DNA of 7,920 bases, taken from assembly GCA_018267795.1 (NCBI GenBank), contig JAFDXS010000091.1, positions 1 through 7,920 of the forward strand. Direction: 5' to 3'. Origin of the DNA: Bacteroidota bacterium. Lineage in GTDB: Bacteria > Bacteroidota > Bacteroidia > Chitinophagales > Chitinophagaceae. The first letter of the stretch is position 1. The number at the start of each line of letters is the position of its first letter. The notes beneath the pieces are model-generated. The model saw only the letters and a list, made by a program, of their open reading frames with translations, did no database searches and was not told where the DNA came from. Made by a program: the position numbers and the translations under genes. Below are positions 1 through 5,636 of the stretch, piece after piece.

Positions 1-185
1 AACGCCAGCAACAGCAGATGCAGCAGCGCTCACAGGAAATGCAAATGCAGCGTCAACAACAAATGCAACAGCAACGCCAACAACAAATGGAAAGGCCACA
101 GCCCATGGAAAGACCACAACCTATGCAGGCACCGCATATGGAAGGCGGACCTCCTCCGGGACGTATGGAACATGGCGGAAGATAA
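1..185 (+). CDS. 3' end of a Met/Gln/Arg/Pro-rich low-complexity protein (5' truncated by window)
   Basis: Only the C-terminal 60 codons are present, read from base 3 to a TAA stop at 183-185. The other two frames give no recognisable protein, while this frame gives a strongly patterned one: Arg-led Gln/Met octads, then two copies of MERPQP, then a Gly/Pro-rich end (EGGPPPGRMEHGGR). Such Met-Gln-Arg-Pro tails are common at the C-terminus of secreted or cell-surface Bacteroidota proteins such as DUF6600-type proteins, but the tail alone cannot identify the family. The tail is predicted to be disordered and positively charged, with no membrane segment or catalytic motif. The gene ends eight bases before a strong inverted-repeat terminator and is convergent with the ROK kinase gene. 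The reading frame is fairly certain; the function is unknown. Confidence 0.75.
   Translation, partial: RQQQQMQQRSQEMQMQRQQQMQQQRQQQMERPQPMERPQPMQAPHMEGGPPPGRMEHGGR
3..98 (+). repeat. Four degenerate 24-bp units encoding Arg-led Gln/Met octapeptides
   Basis: In the coding frame, arginine recurs every eight residues at bases 3, 27, 51 and 75. The units read RQQQQMQQ, RSQEMQMQ, RQQQMQQQ and RQQQMERP. Each has a methionine at position 5 or 6 and is otherwise mostly glutamine. The DNA of the units differs at many synonymous positions (CGC/CGT, CAG/CAA), so the periodicity is clearer in protein than in DNA. Confidence 0.65.
87..122 (+). repeat. Two tandem 18-bp units encoding MERPQP
   Basis: Bases 87-104 and 105-122 both encode MERPQP. 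They differ only at the third positions of Arg (AGG/AGA), Gln (CAG/CAA) and Pro (CCC/CCT), so the protein repeat is exact while the DNA has drifted silently. A third ATG follows at 123, where the repeat decays into MQAPHM. Confidence 0.75.
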
Positions 186-192
186 TATAGGA

Positions 193-230
193 AGTAAAAA
201 ATGCCTCGGTAAACCGAGGCATTTTTTACT
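193..230. terminator. Bidirectional rho-independent terminator between convergent genes
   Basis: Bases 193-210 and 213-230 are perfect reverse complements of 18 bases each around a two-base centre. In RNA this folds as a long stem closed by a TAAA-type loop. The GC-rich core (GCCTCGGT/ACCGAGGC) is flanked on one side by six A and on the other by six T. Each strand therefore presents a GC hairpin followed by a U run. It lies between the stop of the Gln-rich gene (+) at 185 and the stop of the ROK kinase gene (-) at 242, and should end transcription from both sides. Confidence 0.93.
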
Positions 231-241
231 TTAAACTTGTA

Positions 242-1183
242 TTACCACACTAAAGCGCTGGCACCGAGTATGGCAGCGTTGGAACCATCAAGAGCTGATT
301 GACAGAGTTTAATTTTATTTTGATAGATTGGGAGCAGATTTGCTTCCATGTGTTTTTGCGTAGGTTCAATTATCAGATTACCGGCATTAGCCAAACCACC
401 GAAGAAAATGATCGCTTCGGGAGATGTAATTGCTACAGCATCGGCCAGGGTTTCGCCCAATATCATGCCTGTATACTCGAATAATGCTAAGGAAAAAAGA
501 TCACCATTCTCGGCAGCAAGATGAATATCGCGTGCAGTTATTTTTCCCTGCAATGCACGGAGTGGCGTTTCATCATTAGTACCGGCCAACAGCTCCTCGG
601 CGCTGCGAACTATGCCCGTTGCTGAGGCGTAAGTCTCCAGACAGCCAAAGCGCCCGCAGCCACATTTGCGGCCATTGCGCACCGCAGTAACATGGCCTAA
701 CTCGCCTGCAAAGCCATCGTGACCATATATTAATTGACCATTAGCCACAAAACCACTACCTAAACCGGTACCGAGGGTTACCTGTATGAAATTCTTCATG
801 CCTTTAGCCTTGCCATATATCATTTCGCCAATGGCGGCAGCTTTAGCATCATTGGTAAGGGTAACTTTAAGATTCATGGCTTCGCTTATAAGCTTAGCAA
901 GCGGTATTATGCCCTTCCAGGGCAAGTTAGGAGCGAAGGCTATTTCACCGGTGAAGTAATTACCATTTGGCGCCCCTACCCCTATGCCCTCAATATTTTC
1001 TATGCCTGCAGATGCTACAGCCGGCATTATACCTTCCATTAATGCTGCTATATAATCTGCAATATGCTCGTATGCGGGTGTGCTAATACCACCTTTAAAT
1101 AGTATTTCACCCTCCCTGTTTACCAGGCCAAATGTTGTATTAGTGCCACCTATATCAATGCCAATCGCCAGCGATTTTGTCAT
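242..1183 (-). CDS. ROK-family sugar kinase (glucokinase-like)
   Basis: This 313-residue cytoplasmic protein has the usual length of a single-domain ROK sugar kinase, which phosphorylates a hexose such as glucose or an N-acetylhexosamine with ATP. The phosphate-binding motif DIGGTNT is at residues 10-16. The catalytic-base region NDAKAA is at 111-116, with Asp112 the expected base. The second glycine-rich loop GTGLGSGF is at 138-145. The ExGH motif (ELGH) is at 161-164, and the zinc cluster CGCGRFGC is at 174-181. His164 with Cys174, Cys176 and Cys181 would form the structural zinc site. There is no N-terminal helix-turn-helix, so it is an enzyme and not a ROK/NagC repressor. The ATG at 1181-1183 puts the ATP motif at the normal distance from the N-terminus. 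The gene stands alone, divergent from the 344-residue gene, and ends at a strong terminator. The exact sugar cannot be read from the sequence; glucokinase is the default guess. Confidence 0.93.
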   Translation of the reverse strand: MTKSLAIGIDIGGTNTTFGLVNREGEILFKGGISTPAYEHIADYIAALMEGIMPAVASAGIENIEGIGVGAPNGNYFTGEIAFAPNLPWKGIIPLAKLISEAMNLKVTLTNDAKAAAIGEMIYGKAKGMKNFIQVTLGTGLGSGFVANGQLIYGHDGFAGELGHVTAVRNGRKCGCGRFGCLETYASATGIVRSAEELLAGTNDETPLRALQGKITARDIHLAAENGDLFSLALFEYTGMILGETLADAVAITSPEAIIFFGGLANAGNLIIEPTQKHMEANLLPIYQNKIKLCQSALDGSNAAILGASALVW

Positions 1184-1215
1184 GCCAAGTATATATTTGA
1201 TAATAAAAGTCTTGA

Positions 1216-1257
1216 CAAAATAATAGGATATTCCTGATTTAGGATAATATAAGTTTC
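1216..1257. promoter_or_regulatory. Possible divergent promoters between the ROK kinase and the 344-residue gene
   Basis: The 88-bp divergent spacer (1184-1271) must hold starts for both genes. On the minus strand, 1216-1223 reads TTATTTTG, seven of eight matches to the Bacteroidota -7 consensus TAnnTTTG, upstream of the kinase. On the plus strand, 1250-1257 reads TAAGTTTC, also seven of eight, 14 bases before the ATG at 1272. Neither has a convincing -33 TTTG at the usual distance, so both are weak. The spacer is very AT-rich and shows no Shine-Dalgarno on either side. Confidence 0.25.
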
Positions 1258-1271
1258 AGTATATTGAGTAT

Positions 1272-2306
1272 ATGCACGGACAACAGCCAACGGAAGAGCG
1301 GATCTCGAAGAAAAAGATAATATATCCTGTAAACAGGCAGCTAAGACAATACCTGGCAGAGCACAGCCGCGAGATAGACCTGCCTGTGAAGTATGATGAC
1401 TTAAGGCACTTTAATACCGCGATAGCCGTATATGATAAAAAAGGGAATGACTCGCTATGGGAGACAGCCATCTATAAAGAACGGGATGCAGAGGAAATAC
1501 ATGAGGGGCTAAAGCAAATATACTCTATACTGAAAACCGAAGGAGATAGCCGTGTGCATAAGCACCTGCATGTAGAGCAAGTAGACTACTGTACGTTTGG
1601 CAACTCGAATCCCTTTCGCATAAAAATTGTAAATAATTTCAATGACAACTACGACTACTTCTATATAAAGCAAGCTGATGCTTCGCGCATATACGGGCTG
1701 GAACTGGAACATATATTGTCACCGGCACGTATCAACTATTTTGTAGACAATGCTACGCTGGTAGAAGAACATATAGCCGGTGTGCCTGGGGACTTGTTCA
1801 TTAAATATTACTTTGACAATCCTGAGTTTAATAAGGTGCGCATAGCAAAGGAGTTTGTAAAATTTAATGAGCGATGCTTTGTGCGGCTACTGGGAGATAT
1901 GCGTTCGTATAACTATGTATTTGACATAACGCCTGACTTTGAGGAAGTGCAATTCCGCATACGCACAATAGACTTTGACCAACAAAGCTATGAAGGACGG
2001 CTGAATCTGTACCTACCACAGTTTTTCAAAGAAAATTACCCACTGGTAAAGCTAGTACAGGAAAAACTATCGCCGGAAACGGTGGAACAATACCGAAAAG
2101 AAGAACGCACGCTGATAGCAAGGCGTATAAAATCATCACGAGTACGACTGAAAGAGCTACTGGACGTGATGACCGAAGACCATATTGCCCCTGTAGAAAA
2201 AATAAAACAGCTAAAAACCGAACTGGCCAGGCACTATAGTGACGATGCATTCCTCAACTGCCATACTATGGGGCAGCTGGTGAGGCACTCACTGGAAATT
2301 CTGTAA
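1272..2306 (+). CDS. Uncharacterised 344-residue protein with kinase-like (APH/protein-kinase fold) signature residues
   Basis: I do not recognise a named family. The protein is cytoplasmic: no signal peptide and no membrane helix. The order of motifs resembles a protein-kinase or aminoglycoside-phosphotransferase fold. YFYIKQAD at residues 129-136 has a lysine (Lys133) in a beta strand. YGLELEHIL (141-149) is a helix with Glu144/Glu146, as in helix C. INYFVDNATLVEEHIAG (154-170) resembles strands 4-5 and the hinge. LLGDMRSYNYVFD (206-218) matches the catalytic-loop spacing D-x4-N (Asp209, Asn214). RTIDFDQQ (231-238) resembles the metal-binding DFD/DFG strand, with Asp234. The APH-type His before Gly-Asp is replaced by Leu207. 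The C-terminal ~80 residues are helical and charged. The only sensible start is the ATG at 1272, after a short AT-rich leader. It is divergent from the ROK kinase and convergent with the TPR gene. The kinase assignment is inference from motifs only. Confidence 0.88.
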   Translation: MHGQQPTEERISKKKIIYPVNRQLRQYLAEHSREIDLPVKYDDLRHFNTAIAVYDKKGNDSLWETAIYKERDAEEIHEGLKQIYSILKTEGDSRVHKHLHVEQVDYCTFGNSNPFRIKIVNNFNDNYDYFYIKQADASRIYGLELEHILSPARINYFVDNATLVEEHIAGVPGDLFIKYYFDNPEFNKVRIAKEFVKFNERCFVRLLGDMRSYNYVFDITPDFEEVQFRIRTIDFDQQSYEGRLNLYLPQFFKENYPLVKLVQEKLSPETVEQYRKEERTLIARRIKSSRVRLKELLDVMTEDHIAPVEKIKQLKTELARHYSDDAFLNCHTMGQLVRHSLEIL

Positions 2307-2316
2307 TAAAATGAAA

Positions 2317-2967
2317 TTAGCCCGGTATGCGCGCCAGGTATTTGCTCATTTCCTTTATCTGATCTACCACCTGCTGATTAGTAGCTTTACAAGACTTTGC
2401 TTTTGCAAAATATTGCTTAGCTGCACGGAAATCGCGGCGCTGGAGGCAAATGCTTGAGAGCTGGAGATATGCAGTAGCTTCATTATCCTTATCAGGCAAG
2501 CCTATTTTAACGGCATGTTTCAGATGCTCAAACGCTTCCTTTACATTACCCTTTTTGTAAGCTATAGAGCCCAGCTGTAAGTAAGCAGTGCCCTCATACT
2601 CTTTTTCAGGCATACCTGTTTCCAGGCCTTTTTTCAGGTCAGCCTCTGCTTTGTCCAGATCATCAGTCATAGTGCTGAAATTGGCACGCAGCATATAGTA
2701 TGTACTGCGTATAGGCTTATAAAGCAGGTTTGGATATTTTACTTTGCTTAGTATTTTTTGCGCTCCTTCCATGTCACCACTTTCCACATAACTCTGAATA
2801 AGCGTCATAGGGCCAAGCATAAAGTAGGCAGCTACCATTACTATTGCTATAAGGAAAGGGATCCAGGCAATCCACCAGGTAACCTTAAAACCCAGCCAGA
2901 AACCCAGCAGTAACATAACAATAGCGATAGGAATACGATAATTAACTATAAAGCGACGAAAATTCAT
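2317..2967 (-). CDS. Inner-membrane TPR-repeat protein
   Basis: This 216-residue protein starts with a short basic segment (MNFRRFIVNYR). Two hydrophobic segments follow at about residues 12-26 and 31-51, long enough to be membrane spans and separated by a very short turn (FKVT). The rest is a soluble helical domain of tetratricopeptide-type repeats. The clearest are around residues 126-158 (AYLQLGSIAYKKGNVKEAFEHLKHAV) and 166-194 (AYLQLSSICLQRRDFRAAKQYFAKA). A third, less regular one runs from about 88 to 118, and a further helix pair begins near 55. With a helical hairpin in the membrane, the TPR domain probably faces the cytoplasm as a protein-protein docking surface; the partner is unknown. 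The ATG at 2965-2967 lies 17 bases from a good -7 box. The stop is 10 bp from the stop of the convergent 344-residue gene. It shows no enzymatic motif. Confidence 0.88.
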   Translation of the reverse strand: MNFRRFIVNYRIPIAIVMLLLGFWLGFKVTWWIAWIPFLIAIVMVAAYFMLGPMTLIQSYVESGDMEGAQKILSKVKYPNLLYKPIRSTYYMLRANFSTMTDDLDKAEADLKKGLETGMPEKEYEGTAYLQLGSIAYKKGNVKEAFEHLKHAVKIGLPDKDNEATAYLQLSSICLQRRDFRAAKQYFAKAKSCKATNQQVVDQIKEMSKYLARIPG

Positions 2968-2984
2968 ATATCAAAATTGGGCAG

Positions 2985-2992
2985 CAAAGATA
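2985..2992 (-). promoter_or_regulatory. Bacteroidota -7 box for the TPR gene
   Basis: On the minus strand these bases read TATCTTTG, an exact match to TAnnTTTG, ending 17 bases before the ATG at 2967. The expected transcription start gives a leader of roughly a dozen bases without a Shine-Dalgarno, which is common in this phylum. I see no good TTTG at the -33 position, so the assignment rests on the -7 element and its placement. Confidence 0.45.
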
Positions 2993-3032
2993 GTTAATAA
3001 ATATGGTCATTCCGAGTAGCTAAACCTTAGGC

Positions 3033-3065
3033 TTAACGAGCTACCGATTGTAAACGTCTCGTTAA
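3033..3065. repeat. 8-bp perfect inverted repeat with 17-base spacer
   Basis: TTAACGAG at 3033-3040 is the exact reverse complement of CTCGTTAA at 3058-3065. The arms do not extend in either direction. No T run follows, so it is not a standard terminator. It could be a weak stem in a leader RNA or two half-sites of a binding site; chance is also possible in AT-rich DNA. Confidence 0.35.
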
Positions 3066-3157
3066 TTAGTTCCTATCTATATGTTAAGGACTGATGGTTC
3101 TTTTGCTTTGAGACGCAGTTGCCTGATTTTTGATATCGTATAATTAAACTATTTGCT

Positions 3158-3472
3158 ATGTCAGTATCATTTTACCAGAATTTTGGCCAGGTAGAGCTTT
3201 CTTTTGAAGCTTATGAACCTAAACAAGGGCTGACTGTTTATTATATAAAGCCTGTTGACCGATCTTTCAAAGGCTTCTTTATGGAGACTGCCGGTAATGG
3301 TAAGTGGAAAATAGTGAACAGACATGCCGTGCCCTGGGAAATAATATCACTTGAGCACTTCATGTCGCTGGCTATAGCGCAACATAGAGAAAATACGCCT
3401 CGTATGGTGAAAAACACTACGCAGCCTGTAATGCATAAGACGCGAATAGTGTACAGTATAAGCGGTAGTTAA
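3158..3472 (+). CDS. Orphan 104-residue hypothetical protein
   Basis: I do not recognise this protein. It starts at the ATG at 3158 and is 104 residues long, with no signal peptide, no membrane helix and no cysteine. The first ~60 residues look beta-rich, with alternating hydrophobic stretches such as LTVYYIKPV and FKGFFMETAGNGKWKIV. A probable amphipathic helix follows (WEIISLEHFMSLAIAQH, about 60-76), and then a basic polar tail. This layout suggests a compact single-domain soluble protein. The reading frame uses the same codons (many ATA, TAT, AAA) as its neighbours. It stands alone: 190 bp from the divergent TPR gene, and 81 bp before the methyltransferase gene, which has its own promoter. 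Coding is likely rather than certain, because it is short and has no family match that I can recall. Confidence 0.72.
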   Translation: MSVSFYQNFGQVELSFEAYEPKQGLTVYYIKPVDRSFKGFFMETAGNGKWKIVNRHAVPWEIISLEHFMSLAIAQHRENTPRMVKNTTQPVMHKTRIVYSISGS

Positions 3473-3483
3473 TGAAGTAGCAA

Positions 3484-3497
3484 ATGCCAACTGGCAT
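3484..3497. repeat. Operator-like palindrome upstream of the methyltransferase promoter
   Basis: ATGCCA-AC-TGGCAT is a perfect inverted repeat with six-base arms and a two-base centre. It begins eleven bases after the stop of the 104-residue gene and lies eight bases before the candidate -33 element of the methyltransferase promoter. No T run follows, so it is a poor terminator. The position fits a dimeric regulator site, but no regulator is identified. Confidence 0.35.
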
Positions 3498-3505
3498 AAA
3501 ATCCG

Positions 3506-3538
3506 TTTACTGAATAATGAACGCTTACGTTACTTTTG
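3506..3538 (+). promoter_or_regulatory. Bacteroidota-type promoter for the methyltransferase-PAP2 unit
   Basis: TACTTTTG at 3531-3538 matches TAnnTTTG exactly, and a TTTA at 3506-3509 stands in for the -33 TTTG about 21 bases upstream. The -7 box ends 15 bases before the ATG at 3554, giving a short leader without a Shine-Dalgarno. This is the best-supported plus-strand promoter in the window. Confidence 0.5.
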
Positions 3539-3553
3539 TGCTAAGCTTTCAAT

Positions 3554-4288
3554 ATGGAACATACAGATTGGTTTGAAAATTGGTTTGGTTCTCCCTATTA
3601 CAAAATCCTTTATCAAAACAGGGATGTGCTTGAAGCGCAGGCATTCGTAGATAAACTTATCCATTACTTACAGCCCCTGCCGCTTAGCAGCATGCTGGAT
3701 ATAGCTTGTGGGGAGGGCCGCTTTGCCATACAGCTTGCAGACTATGGATATGATGTGACAGGCATAGACCTTTCTCACCAAAGCATAGAAAAAGCCAAAG
3801 CATACGAAAACGACCATCTGCAGTTTTTTCTGCATGATATGCGTTTTCCTTTTTACATCAATTACTTTGATTACGCCTTTAATTTTTTTACCAGCTTTGG
3901 ATATTTTGCACATAACCGCGATCATGTAATGGCAGCTAAGGCATTTGCCAGCGCGCTAAAGAAAAATGGCATACTTGTAATAGACTATTTAAACAAAGAA
4001 CAGGTACTGGCTAACATGAAGGCTGAAGATACTGTGCAGCGCGGTAGCTATACATTTCGCATTACCAAAAAGCTGGAAAGAAACCATATAATAAAGAATA
4101 TAGAATTTACAGACGCTGATAACAGGAAAAGAAACTATACGGAGAGTGTCGCGGCCTTTACACTTGCAGACTTCATACAGATGTTTAAAAAAGCAGGTTT
4201 GTCCCTAATCAGTACCTTTGGAGACTATCACTTAAATAGCTATCACCCGTACGAATCGCCGCGTATGATCATGATCTTTAAAAAATAG
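3554..4288 (+). CDS. Class I SAM-dependent methyltransferase
   Basis: This 244-residue soluble protein has a Rossmann-type methyltransferase domain. Motif I is MLDIACGEGRFA at residues 47-58. The acidic residue that would bind the ribose of S-adenosylmethionine is Asp72, in GIDLSHQSIEKAK. A motif II/III region follows at Asp95 (LHDMRFPF) and FDYAFNFFTSFGYF (105-118). The C-terminal half contains a beta insertion (about 160-190) and ends with a strand PRMIMIFKK, as in small-molecule methyltransferases of the Methyltransf_11/25 type. The substrate cannot be read from the sequence. The aromatic N-terminus (DWFENWFGSPYYKILYQNRD) and the loop FTSFGYF suggest a specific family that recurs in Bacteroidota, often annotated only as a class I methyltransferase. 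It is followed after one base by the PAP2 phosphatase gene, so the two are almost surely co-transcribed, which hints at a lipid or envelope-related substrate. Confidence 0.9.
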   Translation: MEHTDWFENWFGSPYYKILYQNRDVLEAQAFVDKLIHYLQPLPLSSMLDIACGEGRFAIQLADYGYDVTGIDLSHQSIEKAKAYENDHLQFFLHDMRFPFYINYFDYAFNFFTSFGYFAHNRDHVMAAKAFASALKKNGILVIDYLNKEQVLANMKAEDTVQRGSYTFRITKKLERNHIIKNIEFTDADNRKRNYTESVAAFTLADFIQMFKKAGLSLISTFGDYHLNSYHPYESPRMIMIFKK

Positions 4289-4289
4289 T

Positions 4290-4871
4290 ATGCAGCAAAT
4301 TCATGATTTTCTTATTTACTGGGATTATACCATCTGGTATTACGTAAATGTATTAGGTCATAACGCATTCCTGGATGCAATTATCCCGTTTTTCAGGAAT
4401 CAATGGTTTTGGGTGCCGCTATACTTATTCCTGGCTATATTTATGCCTGCCAATTATGGCCGACGTGGCTGGCTATGGTGTGGCTTTTTCCTACTCACCT
4501 TTGCTATTGGCGACCAGATAAGCGCATCAGGCATAAAACCTTATTTCCATAGACTAAGGCCATGTAATAATCCTAACCTGGCAAGCATGATACACCTGCT
4601 GGTGCCATGCGGCAGTGGTTTTAGCTTCCCATCTTCCCATGCTACCAATCATTTTGCGCTGGGCATTTTTAGCGCAGTGACCCTGCAAAAGGTAGCCAAA
4701 TGGATATGGCCGGTGGCAATAATATGGGCTTTTGTTGTCTCTTATTCACAGGTATATGTAGGCGTACATTTCCCTATGGATGTTACCTGCGGCGCTTTGC
4801 TGGGTATAGTAATTGGTATCTTTACCGGCAAGGTGTACAACCGCTATTTCAATCTATCGTTAGCCAAATAG
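4290..4871 (+). CDS. PAP2-family integral-membrane phosphatase
   Basis: This 193-residue multi-pass membrane protein has the three motifs of the PAP2 (phosphatidic acid phosphatase type 2) superfamily, which dephosphorylates lipid phosphates or isoprenyl diphosphates at the membrane surface. Motif 1 is K-x6-RP at residues 83-91 (KPYFHRLRP). Motif 2 is PSSH at 114-117, in place of PSGH, and His117 would be the proton donor. Motif 3 is S-Q-x5-H-x3-D at 153-164, with His160 as the nucleophile and Asp164 its partner. The usual arginine after the serine is glutamine (Gln154). Hydrophobic segments lie near 38-52, 61-75, 120-132, 138-152 and 163-179. The ATG at 4290 begins one base after the methyltransferase stop. 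The stop codon abuts that of the convergent DUF4476 gene with no gap. Substrate is open: undecaprenyl diphosphate or a phosphatidate-type lipid are the family defaults. Confidence 0.92.
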   Translation: MQQIHDFLIYWDYTIWYYVNVLGHNAFLDAIIPFFRNQWFWVPLYLFLAIFMPANYGRRGWLWCGFFLLTFAIGDQISASGIKPYFHRLRPCNNPNLASMIHLLVPCGSGFSFPSSHATNHFALGIFSAVTLQKVAKWIWPVAIIWAFVVSYSQVYVGVHFPMDVTCGALLGIVIGIFTGKVYNRYFNLSLAK

Positions 4872-5636
4872 TTATCTCGCGCTATTGACAAAGCTCTCAA
4901 ATTCTTCTTTAGAGCTTTTGAAAGTAAATTGTTTTTCAAGGCTTAGGTAGTTCTTTTTGTCTATTACATGATCGTATGCCCATTTGGCAAAATCAAGACG
5001 GGTGCTTTCAAAATTTACCCATGTCATTATGATACCTACCTGGTCTGTGTAGTAAGAGCGGCTCTTTAAAGATTCTTCCAATAGTTTTAGCTTATCACCA
5101 TCTGTGATCTTAGCATTTACTTTCGCTTTCAGCGCATCCATATCACCTGCATTCAGGGCATTATCAGGAACAGCGCCTTTGTAGTCATTATTGCTCACAG
5201 CACTACCTGTATTGCTGTTATCGCCATATACATTATCAGCGCTGTAGTCATTACTGCGCTGTGCCGGGGCCTCCCTGAAATCATTATCTGTAAGTTCGCG
5301 CACAGATATTGTTGCATAGCCAGTCTTGGCATCTACCAGGCAATTGGTAAAAGTACCGCGTTTGGTACGTATGTTGCTTTCGTATAAAAGATCAGCATGC
5401 GCAGTGCCCCGCTTTGACACATAATAAGAATACACCTTTACGTGGTGCTTTCCCTGTGGCAAGTCACCTATTACTAATGCCGTACCATGCTTTTTGTAAT
5501 ACCTGCCATCAATGGCTAAAGCTAAGGGGGAATTATCACTCAGCTGTACGCGCAGTAGCGGCCTGTCACTTGGTTGTGCTACTGCAGCCCCGGTAAAAAC
5601 AAACAGGCATATAAAGACTGTAAGAAGCTTTTTCAT
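4872..5636 (-). CDS. Secreted DUF4476-domain protein
   Basis: I start this at the ATG at 5634-5636. The frame stays open upstream to a TTG at 5676-5678, but the ATG gives a classic Sec signal peptide, MKKLLTVFICLFVFTGAAVA, with cleavage expected at AVA|QPS (residues 20/21). The result is 254 residues, about 234 when mature. Residues 25-115 look like a beta-rich domain with alternating strands (ALAIDGRYYKK, HHVKVYSYY, GYATISVREL). A polar Asn/Asp/Ser-rich linker spans about 118-160. Residues 165-254 are helical and match the DUF4476 domain common in Bacteroidota (KLKLLEESLKSRSYYTDQV, then DFAKWAYDHVIDKKNY and a final EEFESFV). The molecular function is unknown; the protein should be periplasmic or exported. 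It lies 71 bp downstream of the trmH-family gene on the same strand and could be co-transcribed or have its own promoter, for which I see no clear box. Confidence 0.88.
   Translation of the reverse strand: MKKLLTVFICLFVFTGAAVAQPSDRPLLRVQLSDNSPLALAIDGRYYKKHGTALVIGDLPQGKHHVKVYSYYVSKRGTAHADLLYESNIRTKRGTFTNCLVDAKTGYATISVRELTDNDFREAPAQRSNDYSADNVYGDNSNTGSAVSNNDYKGAVPDNALNAGDMDALKAKVNAKITDGDKLKLLEESLKSRSYYTDQVGIIMTWVNFESTRLDFAKWAYDHVIDKKNYLSLEKQFTFKSSKEEFESFVNSAR

Larger units (their letters stand above)
2968..3157. other. 190-bp divergent intergenic region with weak inverted repeats
   Basis: This is the largest non-coding stretch in the window, between the TPR gene (-) and the 104-residue gene (+). 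It contains the TPR-gene -7 box at 2985-2992. It also has a 15-base imperfect palindrome at 3021-3035 (TAAaCCT-t-AGGcTTA, one mismatched pair) and an 8-bp perfect inverted repeat, TTAACGAG at 3033-3040 with CTCGTTAA at 3058-3065. I find no tRNA, no riboswitch-like conserved core, no ORF of note and no clear promoter for the rightward gene. Confidence 0.5.

Noticed and set aside
299..484. Plus-strand open frame of 61 codons inside the ROK kinase gene
   Set aside because: It is antisense to clear ROK kinase motifs and its product has no recognisable domain; it is a shadow of the real gene.
1212..1248. Sigma-70-like TTGACA with a downstream GATAAT
   Set aside because: The spacing between the two boxes is about 25 bases, far from 17, and Bacteroidota promoters use a different consensus.
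3094..3108. Sigma-54-like TGG...TTGC upstream of the 104-residue gene
   Set aside because: Only seven bases separate the GG and GC elements where about ten are needed.
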